Below the pieces are notes generated by a model, which searched no databases, was not told the origin of the DNA, and was given only the letters and a program-made list of their open reading frames with translations. The position numbers and the translations under genes were made by a program. Below are positions 43,185 through 52,049 of a stretch of DNA of 62,627 nt, piece by piece (position 1 is the first letter of the stretch; the number at the start of each line of letters is the position of its first letter). This DNA is from Lachnospiraceae bacterium UBA3310 (GTDB lineage: Bacteria > Bacillota > Clostridia > Lachnospirales > Lachnospiraceae). The stretch is taken from NCBI GenBank assembly GCA_002361355.1, contig DESQ01000010.1, forward strand, positions 1-62,627, given 5' to 3'.

Positions 43185-43934
43185 ATGGTTATGAAGAAAC
43201 CGGAAATGATTATTTTTGATTATGGACATACTTTACTATGCGAGCCGGATTTTGATGCCATGCGGTGTGAAGCAGCGGCATATCCTTATATTGTTGAAAA
43301 TCCGCAAAATCTTACGGTAGAACAAATTTATGCTGAAGTACAAAGAATGTTTGCAGAGTTTCAGGAACAGAGAAACAGTGGGATAGAGATTCATGAATGG
43401 CAGTTTATGCGGTTGGTTTATGAGTATCTTGGATTAAAGTTCAGTATTTCTTACAGTGAGCTTGAAGAGATTGAGTGGAATGCGGCTTCGCCGGGCGATG
43501 TTATGCCGGGAGTGGGAGAGATGTTGGACTACCTCAATTATGCCGGAATCCGGACGGCAGTGATCAGTAATATTGGATGGTCGGGAAGTGCGCTTGCCAA
43601 TCGTATCAAAAGACTGCTTCCCAACAACAAGTTTGAGTTTATTATGGCATCCAGCGAGTACTTGATCAGGAAACCCAACAGGATGTTGTTTGAAACGGCG
43701 CTCAGAAAAGCAAATCTGCCGGCTGATGCTGTCTGGTATTGTGGTGATAACATAGTGGCTGATGTCAAAGGTGCGCATGGAGCTGGGATATATCCGGTGC
43801 TATATGAAGGAACTACAACTGGTGAGATGAATTCTTTTACATATCAGAATGAGGGTGAAGAGGTAGAATTTGATTATTTACATATTCATGAGTGGAGTGA
43901 ACTGATTGCGATCTTGAAAAACTTGATGGAGTAG
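43185..43934 (+). CDS. HAD family hydrolase
   Basis: A 249-residue haloacid-dehalogenase-fold phosphatase. Motif I is FDYGHTLL (nucleophile Asp12; the usual Asp two positions on is Gly, as in other members with this motif). Motif II is AVISNIGWSG. Motif III Lys is in LIRKPNRMLF, and motif IV is WYCGDNIVADVKGA. The cap domain lies between motifs I and II. The substrate is unknown. ATG 43185 follows GCGGGGAAA; upstream ATG 43146 lacks a site. It follows the GNAT gene closely and may be cotranscribed. Confidence 0.85.
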   Translation: MVMKKPEMIIFDYGHTLLCEPDFDAMRCEAAAYPYIVENPQNLTVEQIYAEVQRMFAEFQEQRNSGIEIHEWQFMRLVYEYLGLKFSISYSELEEIEWNAASPGDVMPGVGEMLDYLNYAGIRTAVISNIGWSGSALANRIKRLLPNNKFEFIMASSEYLIRKPNRMLFETALRKANLPADAVWYCGDNIVADVKGAHGAGIYPVLYEGTTTGEMNSFTYQNEGEEVEFDYLHIHEWSELIAILKNLME

Positions 43935-43989
43935 GCTTGTATACATTCTCCCATTTACTGAAAAGAAAGAAGCTATACGATAGGCGGGG

Positions 43990-44624
43990 ATGTCTAACAT
44001 GTTTTGGAATGCGAAAAACGGAAGGGTTCAACTTGACGATACAGATATGGACTATATTTCCTTTGGGAAAGGGGATCACATATTGATTATGCTTCCGGGG
44101 TTGGGCGACGGCTTAACTACCGTGAAAGGTTTGGCGATACCGATGGCAATGGCATATCGAATGTATGCCAAAGATTATAAAGTATATATTTTTAGCAGAA
44201 AAAATGATCTGGAAGAAGGCTGTTCCACAAGAGAAATGGCAAGGGATCAAGCCAAGGCAATGAAAGCGATGGGTATTGATACGGCTAACATAGTGGGAAT
44301 TTCGCAGGGAGGGTGGGAAAACCTGAAAACTACGGTAGGTTTCTGATACAGGCAAAATCCTGCATGAACCATAATTCCTACGGAGAATTGAATAAAATAG
44401 GATGTCCTGCGTTAGTGATCGGCGGCGGGTGCGATCAGATTGTCGGCGGGGATGCTTCAAGAGAACTGGCGGATGCAATCAAATCATGCGGGTTGTGCAT
44501 GTATGATAATCTTGGACATGCCGCCTATGAGGAAGCGAAGGATTTCAATACTCGAATCTTACGTTTTTTGTTGGGACAAGGGCAGTCGGAAAAGTGTTGC
44601 GGGGCTGTTTACAAGGAAGTATAA
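43990..44624 (+). pseudogene. alpha/beta hydrolase with internal deletion
   Basis: The N-terminal half (GKGDHILIMLPGLGDGLTTV, KVYIFSRKNDLEEG, TANIVGISQGG with the nucleophile Ser) ends at the nucleophile elbow. The frame then stops at 44346. The C-terminal part follows one frame away from about 44313 (KPENYGRFLIQAKSCMNHNS, CPALVIGGGCDQIVGG, YDNLGHAAYEEA). Compared with normal relatives of about 270 residues, roughly 60-90 residues of the cap and following strand are missing between GISQGG and KPENYG. All three catalytic-triad segments survive, but in two frames. Confidence 0.8.
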
Positions 44625-44666
44625 TAAGCTCAATACAGATGATATACGAAAGGCAGGGTTATATGC

Positions 44667-45017
44667 ATGGCAGAGACGATCATGTGTTTCGTGATATACC
44701 TTCTTGTGGCGCTTGTGATGATCGGGATCGGTGTGTCGCAGCTTAAAAGCAAGACGCCGGTAGGTTTTTACTCCGGAGAGAAGCCCTTTGAGGCAGGAGA
44801 GCTGTCGGATGTGCCCATGTGGAATAAAAAGCATGGAAAAATGTGGATTATTTACGGAATCATTATTATTTTTTCCGGGCTTGCGGGTACTTTTTTGATC
44901 GGTGCGGATGCTGCCTGGCAGGTGGTACTGATTCCCATGGCCGGAGGCGTGGTTGCGCCTATTATATGGATGATCGGGTATCATGAGAGGCTGGTTCGTA
45001 AATATAAGGTGATATAA
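44667..45017 (+). CDS. small membrane protein, DUF3784-like
   Basis: A 116-residue protein with three hydrophobic segments (residues 3-23, 60-80, 84-104). A conserved-looking cytoplasmic loop TPVGFYSGEKPFEAGEL-DVPMWNKKHG lies between segments 1 and 2. That pattern (G-F-x-x-G then W-N-x-x-H-G) recalls DUF3784 and SdpI-type small membrane proteins, but I cannot assign it firmly. It lies 15 bases before pyrK, on the same strand. Confidence 0.6.
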   Translation: MAETIMCFVIYLLVALVMIGIGVSQLKSKTPVGFYSGEKPFEAGELSDVPMWNKKHGKMWIIYGIIIIFSGLAGTFLIGADAAWQVVLIPMAGGVVAPIIWMIGYHERLVRKYKVI

Positions 45018-45032
45018 CGAAAGGAAAGCTAT

Positions 45033-45809
45033 ATGGCGCAGAAGAAAAAAGTAACGGCGAGGGTCGTATCACAAAAACAGATAGGAGAGCAGATTTTTGA
45101 TCTCTGGCTGGAGACGAAACTTGCAAAGAACGCCCATCCGGGGCAGTTTGTAGCGGTGTATCCTCACGGTGAGAGCATGCTTTTACCCCGCCCGATCAGC
45201 ATCTGTGAGGCAGATAAGGCGAAAAACAGACTGCGGCTGGTGTACCGCGTGGCGGGAAAAGGAACGGCGGAGTTCTCAACCTGTAAGGAAGGTGATCAGT
45301 TAGAACTCCTCGGCGTGTTGGGCAACGGTTTTCCAGTTGACAAGGCGAGGGGAAAACGAGTCTTTTTGATGGGCGGCGGAATCGGTATTCCGCCTATGTT
45401 GGAGCTGGCGAAAGCGATGGACGACAAAAAGCAGGTTCTGCTCGGCTACCGGAACAAAGATCTTTTTCTGGAAGAGGATCTGGCAAAGTATGGCGATGTC
45501 TATGTGGCGACGGAGGATGGCAGCGTGGGCACCAGGGGAAATGTGATGGATATCATCAAATCTTACTCTCTTCGTGCGGACGTGATTATGGCCTGCGGCC
45601 CCATGCCCATGCTTCGCGCCATCAAAAACTATGCGGCGGAGAATGGAATAGAGGCTTATATTTCACTGGAGGAGCGGATGGCATGCGGCGTGGGCGCATG
45701 CCTCGGCTGCGTGTGCAAGACGACGAAGGAGGATGCCCATTCTCATGTACACAATGCGCGTATCTGCACGGAAGGCCCGGTCTTTGAGGCGGGGGAGGTG
45801 AACCTATGA
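45033..45809 (+). CDS. pyrK: dihydroorotate dehydrogenase B, electron-transfer subunit
   Basis: A 258-residue FAD and [2Fe-2S] protein that passes electrons from PyrD to NAD. The FAD motif is LLPRPISICEA, and the NAD-binding segment is VFLMGGGIGIPPMLELAK with MACGPMPMLRAIK. The cluster ligands are Cys218, Cys223, Cys226 and Cys245 in ACGVGACLGCVC-ARIC. The ATG follows CGAAAGGAAAGC. The stop overlaps the pyrD start (ATGA at 45806), giving translational coupling for the heterotetramer. Confidence 0.95.
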   Translation: MAQKKKVTARVVSQKQIGEQIFDLWLETKLAKNAHPGQFVAVYPHGESMLLPRPISICEADKAKNRLRLVYRVAGKGTAEFSTCKEGDQLELLGVLGNGFPVDKARGKRVFLMGGGIGIPPMLELAKAMDDKKQVLLGYRNKDLFLEEDLAKYGDVYVATEDGSVGTRGNVMDIIKSYSLRADVIMACGPMPMLRAIKNYAAENGIEAYISLEERMACGVGACLGCVCKTTKEDAHSHVHNARICTEGPVFEAGEVNL

Positions 45810-46708
45810 ATACGGAAGTAAAAATTGCGGGAGTGTCTTTTAAAAATCCTGTTATGACAGCGTCCGGCACCTTTGGCTCTGGTATGGAGTACAGCGATTT
45901 CGTGGATCTGAACAGACTGGGAGCCGTGGTGACAAAGGGCGTGGCAAATGTGCCGTGGGAGGGAAACCCAACGCCCCGCGTGGCGGAGGTGTACGGCGGC
46001 ATGTTAAATGCCATTGGACTGCAAAATCCGGGCATCGACGTTTTTATGGAGAGAGATCTTCCGTTTCTGCAAAAATACGATACAAATGTCATAGTCAATA
46101 TCTGTGGCAAGACGGTTTCCGATTATCTGGAGGTGGTGGAACGGCTCTCTGATGCGCCGGTATCCATGTTGGAAATCAATGTGTCCTGTCCCAATGTGAA
46201 AGAGGGAGCGATCGCTTTCGGACAGAAGGCGGATTCCCTTTACGACATTACGTCGCAGATCAAGAAAAAAGCGAAACAGCCCGTCATTATGAAATTGAGT
46301 CCCAATGTGACGGATATCACGGAGATGGCGAGAGCGGCGGAGGCAGCAGGAGCGGACGCCCTCTCTATGATCAACACCATCACGGGTATGAAGATTGATA
46401 TTCACAGGAAAAAATTCGTGCTGGCAAATAAGACCGGCGGTATGTCCGGCCCCGCGGTCAAACCGGTGGCTGTGCGTATGGTTTACCAGACGGCGCAGGC
46501 GGTGAAAATTCCCATTATCGGCATGGGCGGTATCGGAAACGGTGAGGATGCAGTTGAGTTCCTGCTTGCGGGTGCAAGCGCTGTGGCCGTGGGCGCCATG
46601 AATTTTGTGAATCCCTACACGACAGTGGAGGTCGTGGAAGGGATTGAGGCTTATATGAGACAATATAAGATTGAGAATGTAACGGATCTGATCGGGGCTG
46701 TTGAGTAG
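45806..46708 (+). CDS. pyrD: dihydroorotate dehydrogenase B, catalytic subunit
   Basis: A 300-residue class 1B FMN barrel oxidising dihydroorotate to orotate. The N-terminal PVMTASGTFGSG, AIGLQNPG, catalytic Cys128 in EINVSCPNVK, and the phosphate-site IPIIGMGGIGNGEDAVEF are all present. It needs PyrK for NAD use; the two genes overlap by four bases. A terminator begins inside the last codons. It converges with the second DUF4956 gene, whose stop is 10 bases away. Confidence 0.96.
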   Translation: MNTEVKIAGVSFKNPVMTASGTFGSGMEYSDFVDLNRLGAVVTKGVANVPWEGNPTPRVAEVYGGMLNAIGLQNPGIDVFMERDLPFLQKYDTNVIVNICGKTVSDYLEVVERLSDAPVSMLEINVSCPNVKEGAIAFGQKADSLYDITSQIKKKAKQPVIMKLSPNVTDITEMARAAEAAGADALSMINTITGMKIDIHRKKFVLANKTGGMSGPAVKPVAVRMVYQTAQAVKIPIIGMGGIGNGEDAVEFLLAGASAVAVGAMNFVNPYTTVEVVEGIEAYMRQYKIENVTDLIGAVE

Positions 46709-46726
46709 ACAGCCCCTTTAGTTTTT
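46694..46726 (+). terminator. terminator overlapping the pyrD stop
   Basis: GGGGCTGT (46694-46701) pairs with ACAGCCCC (46709-46716), with the TAG stop in the loop, followed by TTTAGTTTTT. It probably also ends the opposing DUF4956 transcript. Confidence 0.8.
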
Positions 46727-47392
46727 GACAGGTGAGTCGTGATAGAGAAGAGAAGCGCTAGATACGAGCTTTATTTCAGACAATTCGTCCACTAATTGAG
46801 TGGCTTTTTTGCTTCTGATTTCTACGATGAGATCCATGCCATGCTGACCTATATTTTTGGAGTCGATTTTGAAGCGTGGTGAGTATTTTTTAATAATGCT
46901 TAGAATATCTGCTTCGGCAGCTTTATCCTGTGCATTTATAATGACCAGATAGGGGCTTGCTTTGATAGGAAGAACCTGTAGAAATAAAATGCCCATTGTG
47001 CATACAAGCGCAACGAGGATAACCAGTTCATAGAGACCTGCGCCACAGATAATGCCGGTACTGATTGACCAGAACAAAAACAGTAAATCCAGAGGTTCTT
47101 TGATGGCGGTTCTGAAGCGGACAATGGATAACGCGCCCACCATGCCGAGAGAGATAATGAGGTTTGCCTGCATGGCAAGGATGATTCCTGTCACAATCAC
47201 AGAGATCATTGCCATAGATACATTGAAACTTTTGTCATAAAAGGTTGTCCTGCTAATAAACCGGTATACAAAATAGATGTAGACAGCAACGCAAAAGCAG
47301 ATGCCCAGAGAGATCACGGCGTTTGTTGTGGAAAAGCCGGGAGTGGAAAAGGCTTTTAAGACGGAATTTTTAATTATATCGTTAAAACTCAT
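46718..47392 (-). CDS. DUF4956 membrane protein (cassette 2)
   Basis: A 224-residue paralogue, the same length as the cassette 1 protein. Hydrophobic segments lie at about residues 22-42, 55-75, 100-120 and 125-140. The signature SLGMVGALSIVRFRTAIK is nearly identical to cassette 1, while the rest has diverged strongly. The soluble C-terminus (GMDLIVEIRSKKATQLVDEL) keeps the strand pattern. ATG 47392 has AAGGAG seven bases upstream. It is the last gene of the minus-strand cassette, whereas in cassette 1 it is in the middle. Confidence 0.88.
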   Translation of the reverse strand: MSFNDIIKNSVLKAFSTPGFSTTNAVISLGICFCVAVYIYFVYRFISRTTFYDKSFNVSMAMISVIVTGIILAMQANLIISLGMVGALSIVRFRTAIKEPLDLLFLFWSISTGIICGAGLYELVILVALVCTMGILFLQVLPIKASPYLVIINAQDKAAEADILSIIKKYSPRFKIDSKNIGQHGMDLIVEIRSKKATQLVDELSEIKLVSSASLLYHDSPVKN

Positions 47393-47405
47393 AGTAAATC
47401 TCCTT

Positions 47406-48095
47406 CTAGCCAATAGCGGCTCTTGTCATATAGTATTTGGAAAAGGATTGCCTCCTGAGATTCCCTAAATCGAGTGCCTGGAGAATATAATGCGGCAGCA
47501 GTTCGTCATATTTGATTTCCAGAATATGATGTCCCTTCGGCATGATCGGAATCATAAAAAGATCGGCGTCAAAAAAGTTTTCTGTCTGTTTACTGCCGGC
47601 GATATGCCGGTCGAATGTGATGCGCACATTTCCTCTTTTTTCCGTAAAAGCGAATCTTTCATATGCAACAATACATTTGGGTGCAAATTTTTCTGATAAT
47701 ATTTTCAGGACAAATTCTGCTAATAAACTGTCACTATTCTGGGATAGAATACCATGTAGACTTTCTATATTGCCCGATAGTAGAGCCGTGTAATCCTCCG
47801 GCGTTAAAAGTTGAGTTGTTTTTTTGGACATATCACCATGTTTTGTCTTTTTTTCAAGACGAATATAGTCAGAATTATTGTTATACTGCCTGATACGGTA
47901 TTTTTCACGATGTGAGATTCCGTTTTCTTTTTCTGCGGCACAGGAATCATACAGATTGTCAAAATACAGGCTTCTTATTAAGTACCCGTCAGAACCCTGA
48001 TGACTGTCAGGACGCATAAGCGGGGTTAGGCGGCTCTTAATTCGCATCAAATCAAAATCTGACAGTTCAAATTTAAACTCATTTCTGTATTCCAT
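47406..48095 (-). CDS. VTC-domain polyphosphate polymerase-like protein (cassette 2)
   Basis: A 229-residue single VTC domain. The tunnel residues match cassette 1: RNEFKF at 4-9, IRSLYFD at 40-46, REKYRIRQY at 63-71, RLEKKTK at 79-85, ILEIKYDE near 195, and the C-terminal SFSKYY. Overall identity with cassette 1 looks low, so the two are old paralogues or separate acquisitions. ATG 48095 (MEYRNEF) begins at the domain edge and overlaps the CotH stop by 17 bases. The protein has no membrane segment, implying a cytosolic location. Confidence 0.83.
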   Translation of the reverse strand: MEYRNEFKFELSDFDLMRIKSRLTPLMRPDSHQGSDGYLIRSLYFDNLYDSCAAEKENGISHREKYRIRQYNNNSDYIRLEKKTKHGDMSKKTTQLLTPEDYTALLSGNIESLHGILSQNSDSLLAEFVLKILSEKFAPKCIVAYERFAFTEKRGNVRITFDRHIAGSKQTENFFDADLFMIPIMPKGHHILEIKYDELLPHYILQALDLGNLRRQSFSKYYMTRAAIG

Positions 48096-49854
48096 TTTGA
48101 GACAGCCATTCCTCTCCCATATTATCTGCCAGAAAGTCCCAGACGACATCGTATCTGTTGCCAAAGAAAGTTTTTATGTTGTCCGTATACCGACCAAATT
48201 CCTCAGATTTTTCGTCCATGTAAAACCGCATATTGCTGGCAGCAAGGGGGTCTTTCAGTGCCTGCGTATATTGATCTATAAATTGGTTACACTTCTGAGG
48301 AGCAAAAACTTCTTTTCCAATATACAGAAGGCGTTTGGCAAATTTGCAGCGAAATTCTTCGTTTTGGTATAGAAAAGAAAAAACAGGGTCTACTGACAGG
48401 ACATAGGAAAGACTGTCGTCGGTCAGGTTCATTCCTGAAGAATTTACATCAAATATCATCCAACGCCATTTACAGTCGCCGTAGCGGGAACCGTCATTTT
48501 CTCTTGTTCTCCACAAGGCAAAGTTACTGCTTGGCCAGTCGTTATATCTGCCAATATATATTTGTGTGGCATAATAGTCGATATAGCTGTCCATGTCGAT
48601 GAAATTGCAGGCTTGATTATATTCTGCGGAATCAGCCATATTGTGTGTGGCTAAAAAAGAGTAGATTTCTTCATATTGTGTGAAATCTTCTTCTTGTCCC
48701 TCGGCCAAAGAACCATTTTTAATCATAATGATATTATCGTGGGCAACCTGATAGTGGTCATGAATGTAATCGGCGTTATAATCTTCTGTGATATAATGCA
48801 TGCCCCAGTATTCTCCGTCGAGAAACATGGCGCAGGGAATGAAGTCCAACGTAGCAAAATGAAGATCCTGCGTCATAACGTTTACAAGATAATCTTTTAA
48901 TTTAAAACGGTTATCATCGCCGCCCGCAAACAAAACAATTTTATGCGGGAAAATATTTGTTTGAAAGATATCTGCATCAAAAAAGTTACTTCCATCATAG
49001 ATTTCTCTGGCGTAACAGCTCATATTTCTTGGAAGCTGTCCACGGGTGGTATTGCCCTTAATGCGGATACCGCATTTTCTGGAAAGAACCATATTTTGGT
49101 GGTTGTCAAAGATTGTAATATGTGCTTCCCGCTCCCAATCCATTCCGAGGTTGAAGGAGTTTGTCGGCCAATATGTCCAAAAAGGGCTGTACCAGAGATC
49201 TTTTCTTGTAATTTCATTTTTTTTAAATTCTTCAAACTTATTGCCGTTAACGTAGATGCCAGAATTTTTATCAAAGAGGTTTTGGGGATCCGTTACGACC
49301 GAGGCCGTATAGATATTCCGATATACATTGCGCTCTTGAAAACCGACAAAATAAGTGCCGGTAATGGAATCAAGACAATTGCCGGCAGAATCAAACAGGG
49401 AAGCGCGTACAATGGTACATTTGTCCACAGGATACGCAGGCACTTGATAGCCGGTATAAGGTAATGACGTTGAATACTGACTGATCAGATCTTGCAGAAA
49501 CCCGGTCGAGGTATCTGTTCTGGCTGAATAAACATTGGGATGATTAGTGGCATCTTCTATGTACAAAGGGTTCTTTTTGTCAAACACAGGATCATCTATG
49601 GTTGGCTCGCTGCCATCTAATGTAACGTGTATAGTATTATGACCGCCTCCTGTAATCGAGAGATAAAATGCCGAGTCATAATACCCCGGATCTTTGGAAA
49701 AAGAGAGCTGTTTTCCATAATGCAGTTTCATAAATGGAAATAAAACCAGAATAACCAAAATGATTGTGGAAACAGTTAAAGCCTGTTTACGATAAGTACT
49801 AATTAGAATCTCCTCCCTTTTCCATAAAGCATCCGGAAAGTTCGACGCTTCCAT
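48079..49854 (-). CDS. CotH kinase family protein, membrane-anchored (cassette 2)
   Basis: An extracytoplasmic CotH-type kinase with an N-terminal anchor (TVSTIILVILVLFPFM). An Fn3/chitobiase-C-like segment has HVTLDGSEPT. The core motifs are GIRIKGNTTRGQLP, MFLDGEYWGMHYITEDY and WRWMIFDVNSSGM. The Listeria-Bacteroides repeat of cassette 1 is absent. The usual-codon start is ATG 49854, but a strong GGGAGGA at 49817-49811 sits inside that frame, seven bases before an ATT at 49803. Starting there gives STYRKQALTV, resembling the cassette 1 N-terminus; I think ATT is the likelier start (574 residues). Confidence 0.85.
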   Translation of the reverse strand: MEASNFPDALWKREEILISTYRKQALTVSTIILVILVLFPFMKLHYGKQLSFSKDPGYYDSAFYLSITGGGHNTIHVTLDGSEPTIDDPVFDKKNPLYIEDATNHPNVYSARTDTSTGFLQDLISQYSTSLPYTGYQVPAYPVDKCTIVRASLFDSAGNCLDSITGTYFVGFQERNVYRNIYTASVVTDPQNLFDKNSGIYVNGNKFEEFKKNEITRKDLWYSPFWTYWPTNSFNLGMDWEREAHITIFDNHQNMVLSRKCGIRIKGNTTRGQLPRNMSCYAREIYDGSNFFDADIFQTNIFPHKIVLFAGGDDNRFKLKDYLVNVMTQDLHFATLDFIPCAMFLDGEYWGMHYITEDYNADYIHDHYQVAHDNIIMIKNGSLAEGQEEDFTQYEEIYSFLATHNMADSAEYNQACNFIDMDSYIDYYATQIYIGRYNDWPSSNFALWRTRENDGSRYGDCKWRWMIFDVNSSGMNLTDDSLSYVLSVDPVFSFLYQNEEFRCKFAKRLLYIGKEVFAPQKCNQFIDQYTQALKDPLAASNMRFYMDEKSEEFGRYTDNIKTFFGNRYDVVWDFLADNMGEEWLSQNGIQK

Positions 49855-49993
49855 TCCTACAACATAAAACATAATAACATATTGAATATGATATTTCAAC
49901 AAAATTATCGTTTTGTATACGACGTATTAAAAGGCATATAAGATACAATATAATACAAGTGTAGGGTGGAAATGGCATTGAGGTGTTTGCAGT

Positions 49994-50314
49994 ATGTATG
50001 AAAAAAGTTTCGCTGAAAGACTTTCCCAATTAAGAATGCAAAAAGCTGTATCTGCGCGCGACATGAGTCTGTCGATCGGGCAAAATCCCGGATATATCAA
50101 TAATATCGAGACGGGGAAAGCGCTTCCTTCCATGAGCAATTTTTTTTACATTTGTAATTACCTTGATATTACTCCTATGGATTTTTTTGATTATGATACG
50201 GTTCGTCCGAGAGATATGGATCAAATCTGCGTTGAATTAAATAAACTGACCGATTCGCAGTTTAACAGCATAAAAGAAATTGTCGGAGAGCTGGCACGTC
50301 TGAACGGGCGTTGA
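49994..50314 (+). CDS. XRE family transcriptional regulator
   Basis: A 106-residue DNA-binding protein. The Cro/CI helix-turn-helix spans residues 8-65 (FAERLSQLRMQKAVSARDMS, GQNPGYINNIETGKALPSMS, DITPMDFFDYD). A short helical C-terminus follows that may dimerise. It is divergent from the cassette 2 CotH gene with a 139-base AT-rich gap, so it is the best candidate regulator of that cassette. Cassette 1 has no such gene. Confidence 0.88.
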   Translation: MYEKSFAERLSQLRMQKAVSARDMSLSIGQNPGYINNIETGKALPSMSNFFYICNYLDITPMDFFDYDTVRPRDMDQICVELNKLTDSQFNSIKEIVGELARLNGR

Positions 50315-50396
50315 CGGACACATTCTTCCTGACAGGTATATCCAGACACCCTGCGGCATAGATTTATAGTAACTATACGCAGGGAGGGCTTTTTTT

Positions 50397-51953
50397 GTGG
50401 ACTTGGTGAAGAAAAAGATACATATGGATCGGATAGGCGGCAGAGCCGGCACCCAGATGGTATTGGAAGAGGATGTGAATATTTCAGATAACAAGATGGA
50501 CGCAAATTACCTGTTGAGCAGTAAGGGTGAGATCATTATGGAGGAGATCCGCCCCTGTGAAAATGCGGTTAATCTGAAAGGAAAGCTGGTGGTGTCCATC
50601 CTGTATCTGACGGATATGGACGGCATGTGTGCCAGTATGGAGGCGGTAGTTCCCTTCGAGGAAAAAGTAAATATGGAGGGCGTTTGCAACAGCGACACGA
50701 TTCTGGTAGAGTACCGTATTGAAGATTTGACGGTAGGACTTATTAACTCCCGCAAGCTGAGTGTGCAGGCTGTGGTTTCTTTTACGTTGGAGCGGGAGGA
50801 GCAGTTGGAATGTGAGACGGCGGTTGATCTCTACTGTGACGAGCCAGTGGAGTACCGCAAATGCGTGTATCCCATCGTGGAACTGGTGCTTCATAAGAAA
50901 GACATTTTCCGGCTGAAGGAAGAGATGGAGCTGACCGGCAATCTGCCGAATATTTTTCAGACGGTATGGCATCATATCAATTTTGACCATGTGGAATTCA
51001 AAGCGCTGGAGGAGAAGATTTCGGTTCAGGGCGAGATGAAGGCGTTTTTCCTCTATGAGGGCGAGGGGGACAACGACAAGATGCAGTGGTATGAGAATAC
51101 CGTACCTTTCAGCGGCATTATCGAGTGTCATGGCTGCCGCGAAAATATGATCCCGGATATCAGGTATCATCTCGGACAATGCAATGTGGAGGTGCGCCAG
51201 GATTTTGACGGGGAGGAGAGAGTGTTCTGTGTAGAGCCGGTACTGGATTTGGACATTCATCTCTATGAGGAGGAGAATCTGGAGGTCATTTCCGACGTTT
51301 ACGGTGTGGATAAGGAGATCGAGGCGCTGACCACGCAGATGCCTGTAAAGAGCCTTTTGCTGGCAGGAAGCGGGAAATGTAAAATTGCGGAGCATGTGCG
51401 GATTCAGAATCCGGAGATGCCGATGTATCAACTCATTCATTCCGATGGGGAAATACGGATTGATGAGCAGACGATTGTAGAAAACGGCATTGCCGTCACG
51501 GGGACGCTCCTTGTGACGACGCTGTATCTGTGCGCGGCGAATGGGAAATCCATCTATTCCACCGTGAATGAACTGCCGTTCCAGTACGTGATAGAGGCGG
51601 ATAATATTCTGCCCACCTGTCTCTATAAGCTGCGAAGCAGTATCGAGCAGTTGACGGTGACCATGCTTGACAGCGATGAGCTGGATGTGAAGGCAGCTCT
51701 GCAGTTTAAGGTGATTGTCTTTTCCATACAGAACCGCGATCTGGTGACGGATATCAAGGAGGAGCCGCTGGATCTGAATAAGCTGAGTGATCTGCCGGGA
51801 ATGGTAATTTGTATTGCAGGCCCCGGAGATACGCTGTGGGATATCGGAAAGCGTTACTATGTACCGGTTGCACAGCTTAAGGAGGTCAATGAACTGCCAA
51901 CGGAGGAGATCAACGCGGGCGATAAGATTCTGGTGGTAAAAGGCGGCATATGA
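50397..51953 (+). CDS. sipL: SipL-like spore protein with SPOCS domains and LysM
   Basis: A 518-residue protein. DUF3794/SPOCS repeats lie at about residues 35-130, 190-290 and 330-435 (ENAVNLKGKLVVSILYLTD, EKISVQGEMKAFFLYEGE, NGIAVTGTLLVTTLYLCA). A single LysM domain is at the C-terminus (GPGDTLWDIGKRYYVP, NAGDKILVV). This architecture is that of clostridial SipL, which binds the coat morphogen SpoIVA in the mother cell. The GTG start follows CAGGGAGGG. There is no signal peptide, as expected. It is probably made under sigma-E; I cannot confirm a promoter. Confidence 0.85.
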   Translation: MDLVKKKIHMDRIGGRAGTQMVLEEDVNISDNKMDANYLLSSKGEIIMEEIRPCENAVNLKGKLVVSILYLTDMDGMCASMEAVVPFEEKVNMEGVCNSDTILVEYRIEDLTVGLINSRKLSVQAVVSFTLEREEQLECETAVDLYCDEPVEYRKCVYPIVELVLHKKDIFRLKEEMELTGNLPNIFQTVWHHINFDHVEFKALEEKISVQGEMKAFFLYEGEGDNDKMQWYENTVPFSGIIECHGCRENMIPDIRYHLGQCNVEVRQDFDGEERVFCVEPVLDLDIHLYEEENLEVISDVYGVDKEIEALTTQMPVKSLLLAGSGKCKIAEHVRIQNPEMPMYQLIHSDGEIRIDEQTIVENGIAVTGTLLVTTLYLCAANGKSIYSTVNELPFQYVIEADNILPTCLYKLRSSIEQLTVTMLDSDELDVKAALQFKVIVFSIQNRDLVTDIKEEPLDLNKLSDLPGMVICIAGPGDTLWDIGKRYYVPVAQLKEVNELPTEEINAGDKILVVKGGI

Positions 51954-52049
51954 GATTGTAAAAACGGAGGAGATCATATATACTGAGTAGGCAGGCTTGC
52001 AGTCAAAAGTTTTGCTATGGGGGAAAACTTGAGATAAAGGAGTAATGAT

